Shown: positions 50,669 through 62,307 of the stretch, piece by piece
Layout: each line of letters starts with the position of its first letter
Numbering within the stretch: the stretch's first letter is position 1
Assembly: GCA_023678885.1 (NCBI GenBank)
Contig: CM042987.1
Location: 24,886,927 to 24,950,926 of the forward strand
Reading direction: 5' to 3'
Source: Pogostemon cablin
Taxonomy: Eukaryota > Streptophyta > Magnoliopsida > Lamiales > Lamiaceae
Length of the DNA stretch: 64,000 nucleotides
Position numbers and translations under genes: made by a program
The notes under the pieces: model-generated
Database searches by the model: none
The model's input: only the letters and a program-made list of their open reading frames with translations
What the model was told of the DNA's origin: nothing

Positions 50669-51275
50669 CTCGTCCAAGGGCCTACTTGCATGGAACCAAG
50701 TTCAGCCCAACGCGCAACATCAAACTACACCAACTGTCGTTCAGGGTTCGCAACTGTAGGAACCTGGGAATCCAATCTCACCGTCCAGAATCTACACTTG
50801 TGAGTTTTGAACAAGCTGTCCAAATTACAGGTCGATCCAACGGTTAGTTTCCGAGAAACGGCTCTATTCCCTCGACTGCGCAGAACAGAATCGCCCAAAA
50901 ACTGCTTCTGTTTTCGGCGTATTCCCGACAACACAATGCTCCAAATACGATCTTCACCATTCAGAATGTACATCCACATGCTGACCAAAATTCAGCCTGA
51001 TCCGACGGTTGAAACTCCGGTTATTGCCTCTGCAATATCACTGCGCTGGATTTTCTCTCAATTTCTTCCTTCCATGTGAAATTGACGAACATTTTTCATC
51101 GAATCCTCTCACACACAACCATCGACGACGAACAGATATGATATAGGGTATATTTCACATAGGGATATTCATGGTTTGCGCAGTAAAACTAAAACCCTAA
51201 ACATGCGATCCTAATTTCAAAAAATTAATCACATAAACCCTAGCCTAACATGTCATGCTTCACCACGAAACCGAA
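50669..51275 (-). other. C2 leader, PBS-proximal part
   Basis: Non-coding. Contains two imperfect copies of a ~150-200-bp motif (CACCGTCCAGAAT... near 50778 and CACCATTCAGAATG near 50957, each followed by a GATCC(A/G)ACGGTT block). It corresponds to 53918-54539 in C1. An 87-codon minus frame here is not conserved and is not called a gene. Confidence 0.6.
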
Positions 51276-51287
51276 GCTCTGATACCA
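51276..51287 (-). promoter_or_regulatory. C2 primer-binding site, initiator tRNA-Met type
   Basis: Minus strand TGGTATCAGAGC, the standard Ty1/Copia plant PBS, 2 bp from the LTR start. Confidence 0.93.
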
Positions 51288-51289
51288 AT

Positions 51290-52675
51290 TGTTGGCATTC
51301 GATCATTTGGTTAATGTAATCCGTTAGGATACCATGCGTTTCTATCATAGCGGAAGCAATAAAACATAGAAACGATTACCATTCACCAGGGTATGTAGAA
51401 GATGAAGGATTCTCGCTGGCAGACTATGCAGTCCCACGAGAATGGCCATAACTTCCTCGTTTGATGTTGGAATTGAATGATCTTTGTGCTCAGACGATCC
51501 TCTCTTCAACGGATTTCCGTCAGTATATTGATCATCAAATTCTGAGTACTATATGATTTTATATAAATTTCGCAAGGTCGCAGACAGCAGCAGCAAACTA
51601 CCTTCTGATCTTCTGTTGTATGTCCCAAGTCCGATCTCGACGTCGTGTGGGCGACGATCTACGAGACCTCCTCAATCTGCTCTCAACCCTCATCACATGT
51701 GAATAATGAATTAAATTAGGGTTCCAGATAAGCTGAGGTGACTTATATACATGGGCTACAGCAGGGACCAGGAGGAGAAATTGGGTTAGGCCTCCATTGG
51801 GCTTAAGTATCCAAGCTTAGCCCAAAGCTTATACTTAAGTCCAATAATAATAATATATTCCACTAAAATATTATTACTGCACTGCCTTTCCAATCCCAAA
51901 ATTATGTTTTGGGCTCCTTTTTATTATGAGCCCGTTAGTCTCCTCATGGTTAAGATATACAATGTCCATTAATTAATTTAAGTTATTGACAAATCAATTA
52001 ATTAATATCTAATCCAAGAGTAGTACCACTCAACCTCATTATCATGCCGGAATAAATTCCACCTGCAGGATTTATATGATAATCCTTATGAGCTCCTCAA
52101 GGGGACATCATCAACCTATGACGGACACGGATTCCTTCTACAATCAACAGCACACCATAGAGACAGCACTACTTCCCAACTCATCGAGTTTGTTGATTTA
52201 ATTACATGTAAATCTCACCCATTGATGAATCAAAGAAATACATACTGCCCTACGTGTCGAGGTTATTGTATAGGGATTAAGAGCACGAACTTCCATAATA
52301 ACTGAGATCAAGTTCTCCTATAAGTCAGTATAAGTCGAACGATCTCAAGCGTCCTGCTCAATACACACAAGTGCACTAATGTGATTCTATAGCCAAGACA
52401 AGCTAATACCAAACCATACTACAACTATCTCGATAGAGAGCCCCCGTCTATCTCGGTTGTGAGCATCTGTTTATACTTTATAAGGAAATCGATAATATGA
52501 TATTCCGCGTGTTGTCGCACAACATATTATCTACAGTATAAAGTAAGTGGACTATTGCATCAAACATATAAATAAATTATAAGATGCAATCATTTGATCA
52601 TATGATTCTCATTTCAAATTAATTGTTATAATATTGTTTATACAAAAAGCTAGACTTTTAGTATACAATTCATCA
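51290..52675 (-). mobile_element. C2 5' LTR (1386 bp)
   Basis: TGTTGGCATTCGATC... to ...ACAATTCATCA, followed by the TSD CGGAT. It differs from the C2 3' LTR by scattered substitutions and lacks that LTR's 16-bp deletion. Its outer terminus (element-sense TGATGAATTG) differs from the usual TGTTGGATTG. Confidence 0.92.
51742..51749 (-). promoter_or_regulatory. TATA box of the C2 5' LTR
   Basis: Minus strand TATATAAG in the same context as the other copies. Confidence 0.55.
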
Positions 52676-52680
52676 CGGAT
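52676..52680. other. TSD CGGAT, high-coordinate copy (C2)
   Basis: Directly follows the terminal CATCA of the C2 5' LTR and precedes AACTTCCTACAG, the resumption of the C1 leader. Confidence 0.9.
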
Positions 52681-53220
52681 AACTTCCTACAGTCATCAAT
52701 TATAAGTCTGTACAATGATCCGCACATGAACTCATCTGATAGGGAGGAAGGTCTATGCCAACACGCAAGTATATGTGCATCACATTACAAACATAATTTT
52801 AAAGAAGCCTGTTCCATTAATATCCATGAATAAACTCATCCGATGGGGAGGAAGGCTCTAATGACGACGCGCAAGTTTATTCACATTGCTAACAAACCAA
52901 TAATGGAGGCCGCGGGAATTAATTACCAATCCCCTCTCCCACTTAGTTATTTAAAACCGAGGGTTTTTACATGCATATAATATTCAAAAATTAAATACGC
53001 AACCTAGCATGCTCCTATTACGGCACATAAGACAGTAAATCACAGAAAGCATGCATACATATATAACAATAATCAATTAATAAATCAATTATAACAGTTA
53101 TATAACAGCGAATTTGATTGTTCGTCACCAATCACGAATGCGGACAACTGCAATGGGGATCGACCTCCCCACAGCCTGCTCCCCCACTCCGGCACCCTGC
53201 CCGATCATATTGTAAAGACT
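52681..53220 (-). other. C1 leader, distal part (beyond the C2 insertion)
   Basis: Collinear with 49355-50060 of C2, with the repeated leader motif at ~52728-52760 and ~52830-52860. Non-coding. Confidence 0.7.
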
Positions 53221-53620
53221 CACATGGAACCTGATGCAGACCAGTCGAACTGGATGCAGACCAATCGAACCTGATGCAAATCTGCTCGAACTTGTTGTAG
53301 AGTCGATCGAACATGATGCAGACCAATCGAACCTGATGTGAATCCGCTCGAACCTGGTGCATCATCGATCGAACCTGATGCAGACCGCTCGAACCTGATG
53401 CAGACTGCTGAACCTGGTGCAGCATCGATCGAACCTGATGCAAACCGATCGAACCTGATGCAAATCCGCTCGAACCTGGTGCAGAGTCAATACAACCTGA
53501 CGCAGACCAATCGAACCTGATGTGAATCCGCTCGAACCGGTGCATCATCGATCGAACCTGATGCAGACCACTCGAACCTGATGCAGACCACTCGAACCTG
53601 GTGCAGCATCGATCGAACCT
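53221..53620. repeat. Minisatellite of 20/21-bp units (C1 leader copy)
   Basis: Same unit family as at 50060-50668, about 19-20 units. Triplet order is less regular and copy number differs from C2, so the two arrays have evolved separately. Confidence 0.9.
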
Positions 53621-53917
53621 TCATCCGTGCAGCCTCACATAGTGTTCCGCGCGCCACATGGCACGCCACCATGCACGCCATCCCAGCGTCCAGTAAGCCA
53701 ACGTGTGCGACTCCTCTCCAACGTGCAAGATTTACACGTCACGCCCCGAGCTCCCAACAAGCAGCAATGCCACTCAGCACGATGCTCCGCACGCCAACGA
53801 GCAGCACACACCCAGCAGTTGATCGCTACTTGCCCTGTTGAAAACGCGCCCCAGCCGTGCCATTCGCTTGATGCTGTGCACAACACCATGTGCCTTGACG
53901 AGCACCCCTCGCTCGGA
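53621..53917. other. GC-rich ~297-bp segment only in the C1 leader
   Basis: Sits between the minisatellite and the shared CTGTCGCTCGTCC sequence. In C2 the minisatellite joins that sequence directly (50668). It is conspicuously richer in G+C than its surroundings, with many GCACGCC/CACGCCA-like words. Overlapping open frames here (e.g. 53627-54022 +) follow from base composition. Either lost from C2 or gained in C1. Confidence 0.75.
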
Positions 53918-54539
53918 CTGTCGCTCGTCCAAGGGCCTACATACACGGAACCAAGTTCAGCCCAACGCGCAACACCAAACTACACAAACTGTCGTTCAGG
54001 GTTCGCAAATGTAGAAACCTGAGAATCCAATCTTCACCGTTCAGAATCTACTCATGTGAGTCATGAACATGCTGTCCAAATTACAGGTCGATCCAACGGT
54101 TAGATTGTGAGAAACAGCTCTTTTCCCTCGACTGCGCAGAACAGAATCGCCCAAAAACCTGCTTCTATTTTCGGCGTATTCCCGACAACACAAAGATCCA
54201 AATACGATCTGCACCATTCAGAATGTACATCCACAAAATCCGAATGTGCTGACCAAAATTCAGCTTGATCCGATGGTTGAAATTCTAGTTATTGCCTCTA
54301 CAATATCAATGCGCTGGTTTTTCTCTCAATTTCTTCCTTCCATGTGAAATTGACGAACAGTTTTCGTCGAATCCTCTCACACACAACCATCGACAAACAG
54401 ATATGATATAGGGTATATTTCACATAGGGAAATTCATGGTTTAGCAGTAAAACCAAAACACTAAACATGTGATCCTAATTTCAAAAAACTAACCACATAA
54501 ACCCTAGCCTAACGTGTTACGCTTCACCATGAAACCGAA
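53918..54539 (-). other. C1 leader, PBS-proximal part
   Basis: Collinear with 50655-51275 of C2. Non-coding. Confidence 0.65.
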
Positions 54540-54551
54540 GCTCTGATACCA
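54540..54551 (-). promoter_or_regulatory. C1 primer-binding site, initiator tRNA-Met type
   Basis: Minus strand TGGTATCAGAGC, 2 bp from the LTR at 54554. Confidence 0.93.
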
Positions 54552-54553
54552 AT

Positions 54554-55936
54554 TGTTGGCATTCGATCATTTGGTTAATATGACCCATTAGGATACCATA
54601 CGTTTCTATCATAGCGGAAGCAATAAAACATAAAAACGATTACCGTTCACCAGGGTATGTAGAAGATGAAGGATTCTCGCTGGCAGACTGTGCAGTCCCA
54701 CGAGAATGGCCATAACTTCCTCGTCTGATGTCAGAATTGAATGATCTTTATGGTCTGACGATCCTCTCTTCAACGGCTTTCCGTCAGTATATTATCATAA
54801 AATTCTAATCACTGTACGAGTTTATATAAATTTCGCAAGTTGGCGGACATTAGCAGCAAACTACCTTCTGATCATCTGCCGTATGTCCCAAGTCCGATCT
54901 CGACGTCGTGTGGGTGACGATCTACGAGACCTCCTCAATCTTCTCTCAACTCTCATCACACGTGAATAATAAATTAGATTAGGGTTCCAGATAAGTTGAG
55001 GTGACTTATATACATGGGCTACAGCAGGGACCAGGAGGAGAAATTGGGTTGGGCCTCCATTGGGCTTAAGTATCCAAGCTTAGCCCAAAGCTTATACTTA
55101 AGTCAAATAATAATATATTCCACTAAAATATTATTACTGCACTGCCTTTCCAATCCCAAAATTACATTTTGGGCTCCTTCTTATTATGAGCCTGTTAGTC
55201 TCCCCATGTTTAAGATATACAATGTCCATTAATTAATTTAAGTTACTGACAACTCAATTAATTAATATCTCATCCAAGAGTAGTACCACTCAACCTCATT
55301 ATCATGCCGGAATAAATTCCACCTGCAGGGTTTACATGATAATCCTTATGAGCTCCTCAAGGGGACATCATCAACCTATGACGGACACGGATTCCTTCTA
55401 CAATCAACAGCACACCATAGAGACAGCACTACTTCCCAACTCACCGAGTTTGTTGATTTAATTACATGTAAATCTCACCCGTTGATGAATCAAAGAAATA
55501 CATACTGCCCTACGTGTCGAGGTTAGTGTATAGGGATTAAGAGCACGAACTTCCATAATAACTGAGATCAAGTTCTCCTATAAGTCAGTATAAGTCGAAC
55601 GATCTCAAACGGTCCTGCTCAATACACACAAGTGCACTAATGTGATTCTATAGTAAAGACAAGCTAATACTAAACTACACTACAACCATCCCGATAGAGA
55701 GTCCCCGTCTATCTCGGTTGTGAGCATCTGTTTATACTTTATAAGGAAACCAATAATATGATCTTCCGCGTGTTGTCGCACAACATATTATCTACAGTAT
55801 AAAGTAAGTGGACTATTGCATCGAACATATAAATAAATTATAAGATGTAATCATTTGATCATATGATTCTCATTTCAAATTAATTGTTATAACATTGTTC
55901 ATACAAAAAGCTAGACTTTTAGCATGCAATCCAACA
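54554..55936 (-). mobile_element. Copia LTR shared by C1 (5' LTR) and C3 (3' LTR), 1383 bp
   Basis: Left flank is a PBS, right flank is a PPT, so one LTR ends two internal regions. That is the product expected of recombination between LTRs of tandem or sister elements rather than of an independent insertion. Terminus ATCCAACA as in the C1 3' LTR. It shares AATAATAAATTAG and TCCTTCTTATT alleles with 33863-34888. Confidence 0.88.
55005..55012 (-). promoter_or_regulatory. TATA box of the shared Copia LTR
   Basis: Minus strand TATATAAG. Confidence 0.55.
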
Positions 55937-55947
55937 ATCTCCCACTT
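55937..55947 (-). promoter_or_regulatory. PPT of C3
   Basis: Minus strand AAGTGGGAGAT next to the element-sense LTR start TGTTGGAT. Confidence 0.85.
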
Positions 55948-56089
55948 ACACTAAAAGACTATGCAGTCATGTCTTCTGCCATACATCTGATTTCCACTCC
56001 CACTACACGACCATCAAAAGCTCTGGCCTTAAGGTCCTGTAAATGGATTTACTAGGTTATCATCCGATGCAAATTAGGTGACAACAACC

Positions 56090-56480
56090 TTCCCCTCATC
56101 ATACGATTTCTCGTAACAGGTGGTACTCGCGCTCCATGTGTTTAATTTTCTTATGGACTTGTGATTCCTTCAAGTTTGCAATTGCACCAATATCATCAAT
56201 ATAAATTGTGATAACCTTGGGCAAACTTAGAATCACACCAAATTCCATCATGAAGTTTCTAGAGTCATACAGATACTTTGGCTGTCTCATGGCTCCAATT
56301 TATCATCTTTCCATATGATGGAATCCGGAGTCTGAAATATATTTCTATATAACACTCCACCATATTATGACTCTACTTCCTAAAATTAAACGCATAACCT
56401 TTGAGGTGGATTTACTGCCGTCCCTATCTGATTTGAAAAATCTGAATCTATGTAACCCATAAGAATCAGTGAATCTATTC
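56090..56480 (-). pseudogene. Copia RNase H relic (C3)
   Basis: Open stretch 56290-56099 with IDDIGAIANLKE and YHLLREIV. It differs from the C1 copy at six of 63 residues, more than the downstream parts do. Confidence 0.8.
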
Positions 56481-57400
56481 GGTAAGCCCACATATAGTTT
56501 CTAGTCCTTTTCAGGTACATAAGTATATGTCTTACCACAGTTCATCATTCTTGTTCCGGGTTACGTTGATACCCACTGTTCATGCCATCGGCAAAACAGA
56601 TATCCAATCTCGTACATAGCATTCCTTAGATTAAGCTTCCTCATTTGCCAAAGCATAAGGAACCGCTTTCATCTTCTTTATCTACTTTTGTGTCACAAGA
56701 CACATTCACTTAGATAAATTCACATGCTAAACGAGTAAGGATCGTATCATTATATGAAACTTGAGATAAGCATAACATCCTTTCTCGTGATCCGTATTAC
56801 CGTGACCAAAAGGATATTTTTGCTCTTCTTAAGTCCTTCATCTCATACCGCTTTATCAACCATACCCATACACCAGACAATACTCTTTCATTATCTCCAA
56901 TGAGCAAGATACTATCTACGTATAGTACAAGAAATACCACCATGTTTCTATCACTCTTTTCAATACACAAGACCCATCCGATCATTGATTAGATCCATGT
57001 CACTGGATTACCTCATCAAAATGGATGTTTCATGATCTTCAAGCTTTCTTTAGTCCATGAATGGACACTTTTAAGCTTACTATCACAATGCTCTTAGCTC
57101 TTTGCAACGAATCACTCTGGTTGCTTCACATAGATGTTTCCCTTAATACTTCCAATCAGGAAAGCTGTCTCGACATCTATTTGCTATCCATCATATTCAT
57201 ATGAGTAGCAACAAATAAAAGAGGTTGGATTAACTTAGGCATAGCTACCGACGAATAGGTTTTCTCATAATCGAACCCTTTCTTTCTGAGTATACCTTTT
57301 CGCAACAAGCTTGCTTCCAAGGTTTTCATCTTATTCTATGATCCTCTTTTATTCTTGCATGCCCGCTTCCAATGGCTTTTACTCCATTTAGCGGTTCAAC
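56481..57400 (-). pseudogene. Copia reverse transcriptase relic (C3)
   Basis: The 62-codon open stretch 56985-56797 gives the clearest view of the catalytic block: VVFLVLYVDSILLIGD then YEMKDL. YVDS replaces the usual YVDD. The flanking blocks are broken by stops. The C3/C1 identity jump (to almost identical) occurs at the upstream end of this relic, ~57290. Confidence 0.85.
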
Positions 57401-57704
57401 AAGCATCCAGACCTAATTTAAAATCCATCGATTCTATTTTAATATTCATTACACTTTGCTAGGATTTGGCATTTCTAACTTGTAGTGCTTCGTCGTATCT
57501 GTGGGTCCATTTCATGTTTGATAGGGATCAAGTCTCACGACTCTCCCAAAACATGTATCAAACAGGTTGTCGAACATCCCTCTCACTACGACAAGGCATT
57601 ACATGCAATTGTGTATCAGACATGACATGCGTTGCAGTTTACCTTGTGGTATATCCTCTTGCACAATTGGTACTAATACTTTGTGTTTTTCCCTCTCACT
57701 TCCT

Positions 57705-58515
57705 TTACAACAATTTATACATGGGTTTATGATTTAATACATAGTCTTTTTCCAAAAATCTAGTGTTTGTGTTAACAATCACCCTTTGATCTTTTGGACT
57801 AAATAAATCACCCTTCATTTTTCTAGGATATCCCACAAACAGACAAACATTCATACGAATTACTGTTTCTAGGGCATACCCATAAAATGAATTTAGTAAT
57901 TCCAAATAATTCATCATCCATCTAATCATTTCCATAAGAGTGCTACACCTTCTATCCGCCACACCATTCAGCTGGGGTATGCCCGGTGTAAACAATTTGA
58001 GATTTAATCTCAACCTCTGATTAATAGCTCCTAATTATCCTAAGAGGTTCTCGCCATACGATTAATCCATAATGACTTGATATATTTTCCATGACGCTTC
58101 ACTATACCAGCCTTGCAATTCTTGAATTAATCAAAGAACTTAGACATGCAGTGCATCAAATAAATATATCGGTATCTAGAATAATCATCGATTGACGAAT
58201 ATTCATAACCACCTCTCGTCCAAATAATCTTAGGATCGCTTAAATCAGAATGAGCTAATTCCAGCATATATGTCTTTGGCTCTACTCCCCATTGCCTTGA
58301 AAAGCAATTAATCATTTTTACTTCCAAGTAAGACTCGCAAGTCCGATAGTTTCCACTTCAGATAAACCTTATGGTCCATCTGCTATCAACTTTTGAATCC
58401 TACTCAAGTAAAATGATCTAGTCTTAGACGCCAAATGCATGTTTAGTTCATCTCCGAAGGTTACTTTCTCTTACTAAGATCAGAAGATGCATTATTAATT
58501 ACTATTTGTTGCATC
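57705..58515 (-). pseudogene. Copia integrase relic (C3)
   Basis: Open stretches 58013-57705 (TPGIPQLNGVADRR, LFVGYPRK) and 58327-58127 (LELAHSDLSDPK, IDDYSRYRYIYLMH). By eye nearly identical to the C1 relic, sharing its stops and its internal shortening, so the decay predates the duplication. Confidence 0.85.
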
Positions 58516-59285
58516 TGTGGAATATACATGATTTAAGAGTATACAAATTGTCCATCAACGTACCATAACAGATTACAACTCTATCCTTCATTATAATGAC
58601 CATGTCATTTAAATGAAATGGAGTATCCATCTATTAATGCATAGAAACTGAAATCAAATTCTTTCTATGAAAACGTACGTAAAGATAATTTCACAAAATC
58701 AAACGTCTACTCATATCATTAGATAAATAAACAACTTCCACTGCAATAGCCACCACTCTTGTAGTTTTACCCATGTCTATAATAATCTTATCCTCACTTA
58801 GTAATAAACATTCAGTGATTCCAGTATCTACACACTTCGTGTCAGTAGATGCCATCACTAATCATGTTTAAACAACTAGCAAGTAAGATTCTATCCTTGT
58901 TCACTCCTTTTATGAAATTGGATTTCTTTTACCACATGTTTTGTCAGAAGTTCCCTACCATATACAACCTCTTGTAATTCAGGAGAAACTTACTCAAAAC
59001 ATCTAGGCAATTATGAAGAATAAAATTGACTTAGGTTTTCCCTTCAACTTCTATTCCATGTAGTTCCAATTCATTCATCAAATTTAATCATGACCTACTG
59101 CCTTTTAAATTACTCAAGTATCAGAAGAGTTACATGAGACCATCATATTTCTATGAACCTCTCATCTCTTCACTAGAGACTTTAATAGGCATCATGAGAC
59201 GTCCTTTGATAGAACACACATGTATTTTCGTAAGCAGTAAAATTCAAAACCAAGATTCTTTTCTAATAATCTAATTTGGACAAGT
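58516..59285 (-). pseudogene. Copia protease and gag relics (C3)
   Basis: Nearly identical copy of 37463-38230 with the same decayed blocks. Confidence 0.6.
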
Positions 59286-59700
59286 AAATATAATTTCGTT
59301 TAGTCAACCATAAGTGAAATAAAACTATTTGAAATTCAGAGAATCATAAAAAAATACACCGATCAAATCTTCGAATTTATCCATTTATATTGATTCCCTC
59401 AAAAAAATATAAAATATAAATTCACCGACATCTCAAGCACCGTGAGTTTGCAAGCCACGATAGTGTGGACTTTTACAAACCCGAACATTTACAAGAGAAG
59501 TTTTACCCATTAATTTCATTTGTCAACCTAACTTTATGACAAGATAATTAATAGTCGGTTCCTCTTTAGCCATGCAAATAAAAGCAGTGACTCCGATGGG
59601 GAGAATACTTATTATTTATACCTAAGTGTACACCATTATTTGACCCCAAGTCCGTTGCGCGAGCTTATGTGCCTTACAGATGGAGAAGTAAACACGTGCT
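59286..59700 (-). other. C3 gag-proximal leader, non-coding
   Basis: Copy of 38231-38646 with a few substitutions. It includes the degenerate CTCCGATGGGGAG motif. Confidence 0.6.
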
Positions 59701-59705
59701 CGGAT
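59701..59705. other. CGGAT, second copy of the C2 low-coordinate TSD
   Basis: Same base-exact junction CGGAT|TGTTGGC as at 38647-38651, showing that the C2 insertion boundary was duplicated together with its flank. Confidence 0.85.
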
Positions 59706-61089
59706 TGTTGGCATTTGATCATTTGGTTAACGTAACCCATTAGGATACCATGCGTTTCTATCATAGCGGAAGCAATAAAACATAGAAACGATTACCATTC
59801 ACCAGGGTATGTAGAAGATGAAGGATTCTCGCTGGCAGACTCTGCAGTCCCACGAGAATGGCCATAACTTCCTCGTTTGAGGTCGGAATTGAATGATCTT
59901 TATGTTCATACAATCCTCTCTTCAACGGCTTTCCGTCAGTATATTGATCATCAAATTCTGAGCACTGTATGATTTTATATAAATTTCGCAAGGTCACGGA
60001 TAGCAGCAGCAAACTACCTTATGATCTTCTGCTGTATGTCCCAAGTCCGATCTCGACGTCGTGTGGGCGACGATCTACGAGACCTCCTCAATCTGCTCTC
60101 AACCCTCATCACACGTGAGTAATGAATTAGATTAGGGTTCCAGATAAGCTGAGGTGACTTATATACATGGGCTACAGCAGGGACCAGGAGGAGAAATTGG
60201 GTTGGGCATCCATTGGGCTTAAGTATCCAAGCTTAGCCCAAAGCTTATACTTAAGTCCAATAATAATAATATATTCCACTAAAATATTATTACTGCACTG
60301 CCTTTCCAATCCCAAAATTACGTTTTGGGCTCCTTTTTATTATGAGCCCGTTAGTCTCCCCATGTTTAAGATATACAATGTCCATTAATTAATTTAAGTT
60401 AATGACAAAATTAAATAATATCTCATCCAAGAGTAGTACCACTCAACCTCATTATCATGCCGGAATAAATTTCACCTGCAGGGTTTACATGATAATCCTT
60501 ATGAGCTCCTCAAGGGGACATCATCAACCTATGACGGACACGGATTCCTTCTACAATCAACAGCACACCATAGAGACAGCACTACTTCCCAACTCATCGA
60601 GTTTGTTGATTTAATTACATGTAAATCTCACCCATTGTTGAATCAAAGAAATACATACTGCCCTACGTGTCGAGGTTATTGTATAGGGATTAAGAGCACG
60701 AACTTCCATAATAACTGAGATCAAGTTCTCCTATAAGTCAGTATAAGTCGAACGATCTCAAGCGGGCCTGCTCAATACACACAAGTGCACTAATGTGATT
60801 CTATAGCCAAGACAAGCTAATACCAAACCACACTACAACCATCCCGATAGAGAGTCCCCGTCTATCTCGGTTGTGAGCATCTATTTATACTTTATAAGGA
60901 AACCGACAATATGATCTTCCGCGTGTTGTCGCAAAACATATTATCTACAGTATAAAGTAAGTGGACTATTGCATCAAACATATAAATAAATTATAAGATG
61001 CAATCATTTGATCATATGATTCTCATTTCAAATTATTTGTTATAACATTGTTCATACAAAAAGCTAGACTTTTAGTATACAATCAGACA
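59706..61089 (-). mobile_element. Duplicate of the C2 3' LTR (1384 bp)
   Basis: TGTTGGCATTTGATC... to ...ATCAGACA. It keeps the 16 bp missing from 38652-40019 and is otherwise almost identical. Confidence 0.93.
60158..60165 (-). promoter_or_regulatory. TATA box of the duplicate C2 LTR
   Basis: Minus strand TATATAAG. Confidence 0.55.
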
Positions 61090-61100
61090 ATCTCCCACTT
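61090..61100 (-). promoter_or_regulatory. PPT of the duplicate C2
   Basis: Minus strand AAGTGGGAGAT, between the LTR and the second Gypsy copy. Confidence 0.85.
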
Positions 61101-61110
61101 ATACTAAAAG

Positions 61111-61115
61111 ACTAT
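61111..61115. other. ACTAT, duplicate of the G2 low-coordinate TSD
   Basis: Same junction ACTAT|TGATTAGCC as at 40041-40046. The partner copy would be beyond the window. Confidence 0.85.
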
Positions 61116-62158
61116 TGATTAGCCATAGTTTAGTGGTATGACCAACTAAAAATTATCGAACCTCAAGGAGGACGGCACTAGAGCTCAAGCGATCTCATGT
61201 TCATTGTAATTTTATAGAGACGGATATTAATGGAGGAGTGATCAAACAAAAATTAAATCAATCAACACAAGCAAGATTAAATGATTAAATGAGTGTTTTC
61301 CAAATTAAGCAAGGGTGAGATTAACAACAATCAAGGAGTGGTAATTCATATATTCATGCATTCAAACTCATGTGGTTTAAGGCTTGACTAAGGGCTAACA
61401 CTAATGTCACCTAAGCTTCCTCTCGGAATGGGTAGGATATGATCTTATAAAGGTTTCATGGTTAGTTTTCAATTAAATCATTCCAACTAGGTACTAGATT
61501 CAATTAAGAGTCCCTTCACATAATCTATTGACTTCTCAATCTAATAAATGATATGTTCTATCAAAGGGTTCTAAACTATTAAGGACTTCTCAATCTCCTA
61601 ATAATCTATAATGCACATGAAGTTTTGATGAAATGATTCACTTAACTATCCTAAATATGCAATTGATTTCTCAATCTAATCACATGCTTAAAATAATTAA
61701 ACACACAAAACATCATCAACCTCAAGATATTAAACATCAATGATAGAAAATCAATTACCAAATCCACACATGAATTTAAGTACATGAATATCACAAATTA
61801 TTCAACTCCTATCATGTTGCTAATCTCACAAAGGAGATTAGCCTACAATCATCACAAGATCCATAACATAGACATTAGAAATCCTACAAATCATTGTAAA
61901 CTAAAAGGTCTAATACTAAATCAAGATGAAAACTCCCTTGGATTGAATCCAATTGAATCTCCTTCCTTCCTTGAGTGAAATCCTCCTCTTCTTTGCTTCC
62001 TCACTTGATTTGAAGATGAAATGATGGTGGATTGATGAAAGGATGATGATAGATGATGAATGGATGAAGAAAAGGTGTAAAATGAAGAAAATGGTGTGTG
62101 AGGTGTGTGTTGGCAGCTCAATTTCGTGGGGTGGTTTTTTGTATGTTGAATAGAGAGG

Positions 62159-62166
62159 TATTTATA
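62159..62166 (-). promoter_or_regulatory. TATA box of the G3 LTR
   Basis: Minus strand TATAAATA. Confidence 0.6.
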
Positions 62167-62307
62167 CCCCCATGGGCCTTCTAGAAGGAATCTGGATTTT
62201 TCAGCAATGTTAACACCTACACGGCTCGTGCGCTGAAGCTCGGCTCGAGTCGTGTTTAGGGTTTCTGGTCAACGCACGCTTCAAGCAGCACACGGCTCGT
62301 GCGCCTC

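Larger units (their letters stand above)
38652..52675 (-). mobile_element. Inner Ty1/Copia element C2, inserted in the C1 leader and itself split by G2
   Basis: TG...CA-bounded LTRs at 38652-40019 and 51290-52675, PPT at 40020-40030, tRNA-Met PBS at 51276-51287 and a 5-bp TSD CGGAT on both sides. This is a complete insertion in architecture. Same family as its host C1. Its internal region is 40020-40045 plus 45629-51289, with Gypsy G2 between. The coding sequence is decayed throughout. Confidence 0.92.
33863..55936 (-). mobile_element. Outer Ty1/Copia element C1, interrupted by C2 (38652-52675)
   Basis: Order in element sense: 5' LTR 54554-55936, tRNA-Met PBS 54540-54551, leader with minisatellite 52681-54539, [C2 insertion with TSD CGGAT], rest of leader, gag, protease, integrase, RT, RNase H (all decayed) 35040-38646, PPT 34889-34899, 3' LTR 34888-33863. 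The 3' LTR is cut off by the Gypsy-derived array. Domain order integrase before RT places it in Ty1/Copia. All coding sequence has multiple stops and frameshifts, so it is non-autonomous. The 5' LTR also serves as the 3' LTR of the next Copia body (C3). Confidence 0.85.
55937..59705 (-). mobile_element. Third Copia internal region C3, interrupted by a second C2-type insertion
   Basis: PPT (55937-55947), RNase H, RT, integrase, protease and gag relics in the same order as C1, ending at the same point (CGGAT, 59701-59705) where an LTR identical in placement to the C2 3' LTR begins. The first ~1.35 kb differs from C1 by several percent; the rest is almost identical to C1. Its 5' end is beyond the window. 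Confidence 0.85.

Noticed and set aside
50208..50691. 147-, 107- and 103-codon minus-strand frames over the minisatellite as a repeat protein
   Set aside because: All three frames are open at once and encode short-period repeats. This follows from a stop-free 20/21-bp unit, not from selection on one frame.
38652..52675. Reading the LTRs at 33863, 38652 and 51290 as a chain of LTR-sharing elements
   Set aside because: The exact CGGAT duplication at 38647-38651 and 52676-52680 shows that the inner pair is a nested insertion. Only the LTR at 54554-55936 remains a shared LTR.
53581..54022. 86- and 131-codon plus-strand frames and a 103-codon minus frame
   Set aside because: They lie in the GC-rich leader segment where stops are rare in all frames. 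No recognisable domain, and the segment is absent from the C2 leader.
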